This document shows positions 45,936-55,924 of a DNA stretch of 64,000 nt, in pieces (positions within the stretch are counted from its first letter, which is position 1; every line of letters starts with the position of its first letter). The notes under the pieces are model-generated. The model was not told the DNA's origin. It searched no databases and saw only the letters and a program-made list of their open reading frames with translations. The DNA is from Stomorhina lunata. Its lineage: Eukaryota; Arthropoda; Insecta; Diptera; Rhiniidae. The stretch is from positions 54,562,903 through 54,626,902 of the forward strand of contig OW121743.1 in assembly GCA_933228675.1 (NCBI GenBank), given 5' to 3'. Position numbers and translations under genes: made by a program.

Positions 45936-48208
45936 TTACTGTTTTAGAGGTGGACGTAAAGCAACACTGGCCTCAAAATCTTTCAAAGCAGCCCGATGTG
46001 TTGCCTTCTTATTGGCACTCGGATGTGGTGAACCTCCGCGTTTACCTCTTTTACCCGGAGCATGTCTTGTGGTCAAGTGAGTCTTATAGGTCTGTTGATA
46101 ACCATAGCCCTCGGGATTATTGTTAAATTTTGGATTATAACTATCAAACTCTAGAGGTTTGTACTTATGATGACCCGAAGGCTGTTGCTGTTCGTAAGTG
46201 GTGCTCGTATCATCATCATATTTGCTAGGAGGTAATTCTTTTTTCTTGAACACCTGACGATAGGGATTCATTAAGGGATAGCCATCTTCTGAAATATTGG
46301 AACTGGAGGCCTCACGTTCCGCCTCCCGATCTGCTGGGGGTTCGGCATAATAACCACTTTGTGCGTTGGTGGAGGAGGAGTAGCCCTTATAGTCGGGATG
46401 ATTTTCGGCATTGGCCTTTAATTTACGATATTCCGCTTCGGCTCTTTGTTTTTGTTTGTAGGGCAGGGAATTGATATCATGATAGATCTCGGAATTGAAA
46501 TATAATTTGTTTGATTTGCTGGATGATGGAGCACTTTGATGTTCTTCTGGATCGGGTGTGGTGACCACATGGGAAAGATCAAACTCTTCTAAATTTCTCA
46601 AGGCCGAGGTATGATCAAATTGTTCATAGGACTTGAGCGGCAAGTTGTAGGGTTTCGAAACCGTCTTTACGGTGGCTGTATGTAAAGGGGCCTTGGTTTT
46701 TATTTTGTAGATAAATTCAACATTGGGCGTTAATTCGGCCACTTCATGGGCTGAACTCTGATAAGTGCTTTCCGGTTCTGGTTGATAACTCGTTTTGGGT
46801 GTTGAGTTTTTGTACAACTTTTGTGAAGTGTGAACTGAGTGACTTGGATTTGAGTGCTTATAGTTGTCTTGGTAATTTGAGGAGGTTAGACTATGCTTCG
46901 AGGGCTTGACAGTTGAGGAACCAATACGCTTTTCCTCACTTCCGGGAACAGTGATTACCTTGTAATAGGTATTGGTTTCCTGATTTTGGGGCGCTGCAAT
47001 AATCTTGCCTTCTGCCTCCAATTCTTTCATATATTTAATAACCGATTTCTCAATTTGTTTCATAATCTCGGCTTTGGGTATTTCCGTGGATGCTGAAACC
47101 CTGATTCTGTCTTCATTTTCCTGATTCTTTTCATTTTCCTGATATTGGGCCACTGGCTTGTACACAAATTTTGTGCGATAATTACGTTCCACTATAGAGG
47201 GTTGGGCGAATTCATAGCCTTCCGTGGGTTCTTCGTAAATATTGTACGATCTGGTGACTGGATCTTTTTCGTAGACCGGAGCAGGGGACTCTTCCCCAGC
47301 CTTATTTGGCTCAACTTGTTCAGATTTTTCTTCTTGTTCCCTGTCTTTTACAATTTGTTGAGCCTGTTTGATTTGCTGCTGCAGCTGGGCCTGTAAATGC
47401 TCCTCCAGTTGTTGCTTGGCCTCATCATTTGCCGAAATCTGGCCATTGGAATATTGATGGTAGGGCTGCTGCTGAGGAGCTTGCTCCTCCTGAGTTGTAT
47501 ATTGCTGCTGGGGTTCCGTTTTTTGGGAGTAGCTATAAAAATCATAATTGCTCTGAGGCTTTTCAACTTCATTTTGTCTTTGATGCTCCTGGGCTTGTTG
47601 TGGCTCTAAGGCTGGTATTTGATGCTCCTGTTCCTGTTGCATGGCAACATGTTCCTGTTCTTTGGGATGTTGATGGTAATGATGATGATGCTGCTGCTGC
47701 TGGTGGTGTTGTTCCAATTGGCTCTGAGGTTCTTCCATAGGCTTTAGTTCCGATTCATAAGGCACTCGTATAGGTTCCCTTAGTCTCGAACCATACATAC
47801 CCATAGCCTTGGCCACATACTCCTCAGCAGTTTCGGTATCTTCTAGCGAGTCATGAGGTATGGTAATGCTGCTGGTATATTTGGCTGTGATTTTAGTGTG
47901 TAAGGGCTTACTCTCGGGTTTTATCAGATTAATATCGGCCGTATTGTAAATGTATTCTAGAAGAAGGGAAATTTTTCTTTATTCGGTTTTATTTTTGAAA
48001 ATCTTATAAACTTACCTCCAGCATCTGTGGAGTAGGCTCCACCTCTTCGATATTTATTTGGTTCAGTATTTGTTGCTGAGGCTACTAACGCTTGATCACC
48101 GGCTGGTTTTGATGCAGCTGCTTCATCTGCGGGAAATTTAATATTGCCCGAACCAAAACGACGTTTTGAGCCAGTTGCTACAGCTTCATTAAACCCTAAG
48201 TATGCTAC
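45936..48208 (-). CDS. Gln/His-rich probable secreted protein, last two coding exons
   Basis: Exon 48016-48208 begins after a TTTCCAG acceptor and ends at a GTAAGT donor. A 59-base intron (47957-48015) ends TTCTTCTAG. The last exon runs from 47956 to the TAA at 45936. Phases agree (GGA G|AA TAC), giving 737 residues without the start. The N-terminus, VAYLGFNEAVATGSKRRFGS, looks like the end of a signal peptide followed by a basic site. Next come a conserved-looking segment (YIYNTADINLIKPE...), a Gln/His-rich region (about 144-276, with HHHH), an amphipathic helix EIPKAEIMKQIEKSVIKYMK near 355, many Tyr/Pro/Ser motifs, and a basic KRGKRGG tail. It is low-complexity and extracellular-matrix or cuticle-like in style. 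I do not recognise the family, and function is unknown. Base composition and complexity differ sharply from the surrounding arrays, which supports a real gene. Confidence 0.85.
47957..48015 (-). other. 59-bp intron of the Gln/His-rich gene
   Basis: The donor is GTAAGT (48010-48015) and the acceptor ends TTCTTCTAG at 47957. Its length is typical of short fly introns. Removing it keeps the frame open; reading through it would not keep the exon frames in register. Confidence 0.85.
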
Positions 48209-48261
48209 CTGGAAATTAAGAAAAGGGGGTCAATTAATAAAAATGATATAAATTAATTTGA
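48209..48261 (-). other. 3' end of the upstream intron
   Basis: The acceptor AATTTCCAG ends at 48209 on the minus strand. Upstream on that strand is array A6, so the intron preceding exon 48016-48208 contains satellite-like DNA. Confidence 0.7.
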
Positions 48262-49965
48262 AAATAAAAGAAAATTTTTCTTTAAAAATTTTAGAACGAA
48301 AATTTTTCTATAAAAATTTTATAACAAAAATTTTTCTATAAAAATTTTATAACGAAAACTTTTCTCTAAAAATTTTATAACGAACATTTTTCTAAAACAA
48401 TTTTATAACAAAAATTTTTCTATAAAAATATTATAACGAAAATTTTTTACCAAAAATTTTTCTATAAAAATTTTATACCAAATTTTTTTTTTTAATTTTA
48501 TAACGAAAATCTTTAAAAAAAATTTTATAATGATAAATTTTTTTATAAAAATTTCATGACGAAAATTTTTCTATAAAAATTTCGTAACAAAAATTTTTCT
48601 ATAAAAATTTTTTCTATAAAAATTTCATAACGAAAATTTTTCTATAAAAATTTCATAACGAAAATTATTCTATAAAAATTTTATAACAAATATTCTTCTA
48701 TAAAACATTTATAAAATTTTTATATCTAAAATTTTTCTCTAAAATTGATATATCTAAAATCTCTCTTCAAGAGTTTTAAGTCTAAAATTTTGTATCGAAA
48801 ATTTTATTAAGAATATTTTTCGATAAAAATTTTATAAAGAAACTTTTCCTAAAAAAATTTTATAGCGAAAATTTTTCTATAAAACTTTTTTTGACAATTT
48901 TTTTTTTTTAATTTTATAACGAAAATTTTACTAAAAAAATTTATAACGCAAATTTTTCTAAAAAAATATAATGAAAATTTAAAAAAAAAAATTTATAACG
49001 AAAATCTTTTAAAAAAATTTTAAAACTATAATTTATCAAAAATTTAAAAACGATAATTTTTGCATGAAAATTTTAAAACGAAAATTTTTCTATAAAATTA
49101 AATAACGAAAATTTTTCTATACAAAATTTTATAACGAAAATTTTTCTATAAAAATTTTATAACGAAAATTTTTCTATAAAAATTTTATAACAAAAATTTT
49201 TCTATACAAAATTTTATAACCAAAATTTTTCTATAAAAATTTTATAACGAAAATTTTTCTATACAAAATTTTATAACGACAATTTTTCTAAACAAAATTT
49301 TATAAAGGAAATTTTTCTACAAAAATTTTATAGGGAAATTTTTCTACAAAAATTGTATAAGGAAATTTTTCTAAAAAATATTTGATAACAAGCATTTTTC
49401 TATAAATTTTTTTTTTACTAAAATTTAATAATGAAAATTTTTCTACGAAAATTTTATAACAAATATTTTTATCTAAAAATTGTATATCTAAAATTTTTCT
49501 ATAGAAATTTTATAACGAACATTTTTCTATAGAAACTTTATAACGATAATTTTTCTATAAAAATTTTATGACGAAAATTTTTCCATAAAAATTTTATGAC
49601 GAAAATTTTTCTATGAAAATTTTATAACGAAAATTTTTCTATAAAAATTTTATAACGAAAATTTTTCTATGAAAATTTTATAACGAAAATTTTTCTATAC
49701 AAAATTTTATAACGAAAATTTTTCTATAAAAATTTTATAACGAAAATTTTTCTATAAAAATTTTATAACGAAAATTTTTCTATAAAAATTTTATAACGAA
49801 AATTTTTCTATAAAAATTTTATAACGAAAATTTTTCTATAAAAATTTTATAACGAAAATTTTTCTATAAAAATTTTATAAAGAAAATTTTTCTATAAAAA
49901 TTTTATAACGAAAATTTTTCTATAAAAATTTTTTAATGAATATTTTTTGATAAAAACTTCAGTAT
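48262..49965. repeat. AT-palindromic minisatellite array A6, intronic
   Basis: Same 28-bp unit and orientation as A5 (TAACGAAAATTTTTCTATA then AAAATTTTA), degenerate in the middle and very regular at 49570-49920. It lies inside the intron upstream of exon 48016-48208. Confidence 0.93.
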
Positions 49966-50559
49966 TAGGAAAATAATATATTATTTGTTGTTGTAACTAC
50001 GAGCAATCTTAATAGATCATATTTCTATAAAATCGATCATATTATACCTCAGACGTTTCTTGATATTCAATTTTTATATCCTCTTCATTATGACAATATT
50101 AATTTCTCTTACTTTTTGACAAGATTAACCACTTCCGTATATAGGCCTGACTATGATATACAACATCTGACATCTCGTTAATGACGAGACTACGATCTCT
50201 TGTTTATAGACTATTCTAAAGAGATCTCTGATTAAATCTTATTTAAATAAAACTATAATTTATAGATTACGATACTTATTATAGATCAGACTGCGATCTT
50301 TACTTCAAATAATAGACAGTCACATTTTTAGACAAGGCTCTCTCATTTATAGAAGATATAATGCTCGTTTATAAAAGAGCATACAATGTCTCATTAATAA
50401 ACCAGACGAAACTATGATATACAGTATTTGACATGATATCTCGTTAAATGACGATTATAAACAGTTCTTTGTTTAAATCTACCCCAAATAAAAATATAAT
50501 TATAAAATATTCGCGCGCTACTACTCCGCCAACTAAAATAAATTTCAAGAAAAGATGTT

Positions 50560-50945
50560 TCACAAATATCCAATAATTTTCAATCATTTTATTGATTTTG
50601 TCCGATCAACATGTGATGAAATGCACAATATGTGATTTAATTTATTTTGAGTAATTTTCAGTGGCGCCACCTATCGGAAATTCGATACACCAACTTAAGA
50701 AACTTCGTCGGCTCATGCGCAACAATTCTGCTAAAGATCATAGCATGATCAGATGCTTAGTTTACGATTTAATTAACTTTAAGCAATTTTCAGTGGCGCC
50801 ACCTTTCGGTTTCGATTTGGTCATACCAACTTAGTAAAGTTTGTCGGCTCATTAGCAACATTTTTTTTTTGAAGATCATAACATGATCAAATGCATAGTT
50901 TACTATGCTATAAAGGATATACAGACAGACAAACATTCATTTTTA
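50560..50945. repeat. 132-bp tandem repeat, cluster 1
   Basis: Two to three units carrying CAGTGGCGCCACCT (cores at 50662 and 50794, 132 bp apart), followed by CTTCGTCGGCTCATGCGCAA and TCATAGCATGATCA-type blocks. It ends with a GACAGACAAACATTCATTTT tail, the same as cluster 2. Confidence 0.8.
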
Positions 50946-50947
50946 TG

Positions 50948-51116
50948 TATGTGACAGTCCATAGAGAAAGGAATCTAAGGGTAAAAAAGCTTTTGTGATC
51001 AGGAGAGTCATTTTACAGATTTAAATATAATTTTCTTACCTTATTTTTTACCTTTAGGTCCCTTTCTCTATGCGCGCAAATACCCTTAGGTCATTTTCTC
51101 TATGCGCTGTCACATA
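50948..51116. mobile_element. Small inverted-repeat element (~170 bp)
   Basis: The ends are TATGTGACAG and CTGTCACATA, a perfect 10-bp inverted repeat. It extends imperfectly through CATAGAGAAA and CTAAGGGTA against TACCCTTAG and TTTCTCTATG. The right arm also holds an extra internal copy of the CCTTTCTCTATGCGC block. It starts right after the tail of 132-bp cluster 1. Confidence 0.6.
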
Positions 51117-52387
51117 TATAGATAGAAGATAAGAAATCCAATTTTAGGCTATAATCTAATCAATGGATTAAACCAATCATGATCACTTACTTATAGATCA
51201 GACTACAATCTTCTATGATAAACTCTCATGTTTTAAGAGAGACGAAATATACAATATTTATAAACGAAAAAGCCATGATCTCTTGTTAATATCATATATG
51301 ATCTCTCGTTTGCTAACGAGACTATGTTCTCTCATTCATAAATTATAATTAATTATTTCGTTCAAAATAAGATACCATAAGCCCATGGTAGGCACAAAGA
51401 AAACATAGGAAATATCAATGTATTGGTGATTTTACAAATAACGAGACTAAGAAAAAATAAATATTTTCTTGTTCTCTTTTGCATGTGTTTTGTCGTTGCA
51501 AATTGACTGTTATCATACAAATGAGTATTTTTCGTATTTTAGTTTATTTTTTCTTCTTGGTTCGTGTTGTGTATGTGAAAATGACGATTGATGCTCGGCC
51601 CGTAGGGGCTAATTTGTCTATCATGGCCATAAGCAATACAATGAAAATTATTCATTAGACGAAGTCACATTCTCTCGTTTATAGACGATATATTCCCATA
51701 TTCATATTCCCTCTTTCAAAGATGGGATGGAAATCTTTTTTATATATGTAGATGATGTCACGAATTCTCTTTTCGAAATTATGGTAGTTCAATTGTATAG
51801 TTATTAACTATAGTTTAGTTTATAGACGATATCATATTCTCTTGTTAATATATATATAAAACAAGATTATATTCCATCGTTTATCAAAATATTTTGTATA
51901 TCTCTTTTATAAAACGAGATCATTACTCCTTTGTGATGGGATCATGATCTTCGTTTTCGGAGATTTTGTGATGTGATCTCTTGCTTATGTTATACTCGTA
52001 TACAATCTCTCTTTTATCTCTCGTTTATAAACGAGACTATAATGACCTCACCATTCTTAAACTATACAAAAATCTTCTACACAAAAACGTTACCATGATC
52101 TTTTATTCATAAGCGATACAATGAAAATTCTTTAATAGGTGAGATCATATTCTCCCGTTTATAAACGAGATTCTATTCCCTCGTTTTTCTGTTCGAAATT
52201 TTAGACGAGATCATATTATATCGTTTATAGGTAAGTTCACGGTTTTTTTTATCTTCTTTATAAAGATGATGAGGTCGTGATCTTGATTATCGTTTACAGA
52301 GAAATTCATAACCTATGTTTATTTTATACATGATCTCTCATTCATAAATCATACCAAAATCTTTCGCTTAAAACCATTATCTCTAAT

Positions 52388-52990
52388 TCATACTTTGCTA
52401 AAGATTATAGTCTGATCAAATGCACAGTTTACGATTTAATTCATTTTGAGTAGTTTTCTGTGGCGCCACCTGTCGGACTTTGCTTATTCCAATTCATAAA
52501 CCTTCTTCGTCTTATCCGTAACAACTTTGCTGAAGATTATAGCATGATTAAATGTACAGCATACGATTAAATTGACTTTGAGTAAATTTCAGTAGCGCCA
52601 CCTGTCGAAATTTCTTCATACCAACTAAGAAACCTTCGTCGGCTCATATGCAACAACTTTGCTAGAGATTGTAGCATGATTAAATGTACAGATTACGATT
52701 AAATTGACTTTGAGTAAGTTTCTGTAGCGCCACCTGTCGGAAATTATTCATACCAACTAAAAAGCCTTCGTCGGCTCATGCGCTACAACTTTGCTAAAGA
52801 TCATAGCATGATCAAATGTACAGTTTACGATTTAATTAATTTTTAGTAATTTTCAGTGGCGCCATCTGTCGGAAATTAGTCTTATCAACTTAAAACCTTC
52901 GCCGGCTTATCCGCAACATCTTCGCTAAAGAGCATAACACAATCAAATTCACAGTTTACTATTCTATAAAGAACATACATACAGACAAAC
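52388..52990. repeat. 132-bp tandem repeat, cluster 2
   Basis: Four or more units with TGGCGCCA or TAGCGCCA cores at 52461, 52593, 52725 and 52857, a constant 132 bp apart. Units share CCTTCGTCGGCTCATGCG, AACTTTGCTAAAGAT and ACAGTTTACGATT. It ends with a tail ACAGACAAACATTCATTT nearly identical to that of cluster 1, so both clusters derive from one dispersed element. Confidence 0.85.
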
Positions 52991-53630
52991 ATTCATTTGT
53001 TTAAAATAATACTAATTTTTCCCCTTTTTAATTTCTAAAAGTTCCATATGTATATTTGGTACTTTTTTGGTGCCAATTGAATTCGGTACATTTTTTTAAA
53101 ACGCATTTAACATAATGTATAATGTTCCTATTCATATTACTTTGGAGATGTTAAGTTATCATTTTATCCCTTTTTTACCCATTTTGGCTCCAAAATCAAA
53201 AAAGTACCAAATACGTGTTTCATGTTTTTTTTTTACATCTATTGATTGCAGTACCAAGTTTCTTTCTATATTCTTTAGTTTAAAATATAAGAGTGGGTTA
53301 AAAAGGTGCCAAAAAAAAACTATTTTCACCCTTTTTTACCCCCTATCGGACATAGTTTCAAAAAAGTACCAAACACCTGTCCGCTTATTTTCAAAGCTGC
53401 TTAAAACGTAATTTTAATTTTGTTTCTATACCTATTACTTTAGGAGACATAGCGTTTTCGATTTTTTCCCCTTTTTACCCGTTTTCACCCTCTTAGAGGT
53501 AAAAGTTCCAAAAGTCCCTTCTTCTTCGACCTATACATCAAAAAAGATACCTACTGTCCAAATTTTATCAAAATCGTTAGAGCCGTTTTCGAGATAGCCA
53601 TTCTATATATATATATATATATACAATTAT
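52991..53630. repeat. CCTTTTTTACCC-type degenerate repeat ending in (TA)n
   Basis: Diverged units hold AAAAAAGTACCAAA, CACCCTTTTTTACCC and TATTACTTTGGAGA or TATTACTTTAGGAGA. The end reads AAAATCGTTAGAGCCGTTTT then CGAGATAG and a (TA)n tract (about 53604-53623). This ending resembles 3' ends of dispersed elements in insects. No coding capacity; a 98-codon frame at 53.1-53.4 kb is incidental. Confidence 0.5.
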
Positions 53631-54290
53631 TGCTCGTTTAAGAATATAAAAAAATATGCACGAGGTCATAATCTTTATTTTTGTCTATAAATAAAACTAT
53701 TATCTCTTGTTTATATGTATAATTATTTATCTTGATCATCCTTACAAAAACTAGAATAATCATTATAATTCTTTAGTAGGCAAAATCGCGATCAATAACG
53801 ATATCATGATCTTTTATATATGAGCGATGCAATAAAAGTTTTTTAATAGGCGAGATTATATTTTCTCGCCTATAGATCAGATTCTATTCCCTCGTTAATA
53901 AATGGGAGTATAATCTCTCTTTTGTATGTAGGTAATATCAGAATCTTTCTTTTCGGATCAATTAGATACCATCTATGATATCTAATTTTGTTAACTATAA
54001 TTAGATATCATAAATAAGGCTATTGATCAATTTTATAGACGAGATTATCAGGATTTATAGTTTATGTATTTGATCAAAATCTCTCATTAATAGAAAAGAG
54101 ACCATGACTTCTGTATAAATAGGATCATAGATATAAATCGTATGTTTTAGTTTTTTAAAAAAATCATGATCCCTTGTTTAAATTTGTATATGATCGGTCT
54201 TTTTTAAACAAGATCTTGATGTCCCGTTCATAGACTAGACTAGTTTCTGATTTATAGACAAAACTAGTTCCACTTTAATTTGAAGTTATC

Positions 54291-55675
54291 GCTCTGTGCG
54301 TGTCTTCAATGTAGTCGATGAACTCTTAAAGAAATCCAAAATGTCTTTCTATAATTATATGTATTTAAGTCCAACTGTTTGATCATATTTGACGTTTTTT
54401 TTTTTGTAAAGGATCTCAGATTTATTAATGTTTAGGAAATGTTATCTTTCACTTGTTTTTTGTTTTTTTATTATTAATTATAACGAATTTTGTTTAAAAT
54501 TTTCATGTTATTGACTTTAAATATTGTTTATCTAATGTTTACACTTGCTAAACTATAGAAAACTTTCACTTTTTTCCTTCATTTGATTTATGGCGATCAC
54601 GGTTGGTTGAAATTTAACGCCAACATTACCAGCAGCTCCAGCACCAGTAACAACTCCATCCCGTACATTTTGAACGCATCAAATTACAAATCTTTTAAAA
54701 CAATTAAAATTGTATTATTATCCCGATGATATTACAGCACAACTTTTTTTCCATTTATTGACATCAAATTGTACAAAGTAATTAACTAGTTTTTTTTTTT
54801 TTTTTGAAAAACACTTTTAAGCTACAATCTCTTTTTTTTTTTGCTTTAAATGGAGACAAATCCAACAGCCAGTTTCTTTCTTTAAAATTTCATAATCATT
54901 TTTTTTTCAAATTTTTTATCATATAAATTTTTTTCTAATTAAATCCGTTTTGTTAACAGGACATTCACCAATAAATCCAGTTTCTTTGATTTCAAAATTT
55001 TTTGATTATTTTGTATTTATCCATTTTTTGAAATTTACTTGTCATATATTTTTTTTCGAGGCTTTTTTTTTACTTACTAAGAGCAAGGTTATGTATAAAA
55101 ATTTTAACTGTAGCGCGTACATTTCACGTTGGTATCTAAACTTCAATTGTTTTCGCAATATGTTTGGATCAAAGCTTTTATAATGTGAATTTCCTTTTTG
55201 AATATGGTATTTTCCAATGTTTCAACGGTTACCACAATACAACACAATAATAATAATAGATACAACATTATTTTCCCTATCGAAAGAAATAAAGTAAAAA
55301 CTTGCATGTGAACATGCAGTCAGCATTTTTAACATTTTATACAATAACTGCATGTATAATGTATTTTAACTGGCCTTGCCATTGTTTGTTGGCGAAAAAT
55401 TTAAATTTTCATGACTTTGCTGCTGCCTTTGCTACTTTATGTGTGAATTTTCTGGAAGCAATTATCCTTTTCTTGCCACTGTTTATTCAAATTGTTTTAC
55501 ATATTTGTGGAAATATTTCCGTTATATAATATCATTTCCATTTTGGTTATAATTAACAAAAAAAAATGGTTGTACCCTATAGGACTATCACATACCTATC
55601 ACATACCTATATATGACACCTCATCCCATGGGATGTGAAAGGAGATGAAACTGAAAAATGTTTGTGTTAACTTTT
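54291..55675. other. AT-rich DNA around a candidate first exon
   Basis: Only 54590-54670 stands out, being richer in G+C with CAGCAGCTCCAGCACCAG. The rest shows poly-T runs and no supported feature. Confidence 0.4.
54630..54668 (-). CDS. Tentative first coding exon of the Gln/His-rich gene
   Basis: On the minus strand the sequence CAAAATG at 54668 fits the fly translation-start context. It encodes MYGMELLLVLELL before a possible GTAATG donor (54624-54629). That exon would end in phase 0, as needed by the exon at 48208, and joins to VAYLGFNEAVA to give a hydrophobic N-terminus like a signal peptide. Against it are a moderate donor, two Glu residues in the hydrophobic stretch, and a large choice of GT sites in 6.4 kb. 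Other frames of the same segment are also open for short distances. Confidence 0.3.
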
Positions 55676-55923
55676 CTTCAGTCGATAATCTGAGCTTTTA
55701 CCTTTAAATTACAAACATAATTCGTAATAATTGTGTTCGTAAAATATATAATAATGCGAGGTTTTCGATCTGTCTAAAAATATTGATACTCCTCCTGAAG
55801 AAATGGCCTAATCAACCATCAAAACGCGTCGAGGAATTGGTTGTCCCCACAAATATTTTTTGCTTGTATCAATACATTAATAATTAAATATAACAGATTG
55901 GGATCAAATGCGAATAATTTTTC
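55676..55923 (+). mobile_element. Dispersed element N, copy 4
   Basis: Closest to copy N1. Both share GATAATCTGAGCTTTTAC-like starts, ATTACAAACATAATTCGTAA, GCGAGGTTTTCGATCTGTCT, the core (about 55801-55820) and the end ATTGGGATCAAATGCGAATA. As with N1, an AT minisatellite array begins immediately after this end. Confidence 0.75.
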
Positions 55924-55924
55924 A

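Larger units (their letters stand above)
49966..54290. repeat. Degenerate palindrome-rich repeat region
   Basis: Words of the type GATCTCTCGTTTATAAACGA and AGACTATGATCTC recur throughout with heavy divergence. The perfect 18-bp palindrome TCTCGTTTATAAACGAGA is seen at 52019-52036, and near-perfect forms near 52152 and elsewhere. Embedded in it are two clusters of a 132-bp repeat, a small inverted-repeat element and a block of CCTTTTTTACCC repeats. No gene is visible. Confidence 0.6.

Noticed and set aside
47145..47740. Plus-strand frames of 70-103 codons over the Gln/His-rich gene
   Set aside because: Antisense shadows of the CAG/CAA-rich coding exon; the minus-strand model has proper splice sites and continuous phase.
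53115..53411. 98-codon plus-strand frame
   Set aside because: Lies in the CCTTTTTTACCC dispersed repeat and is not supported by any domain.
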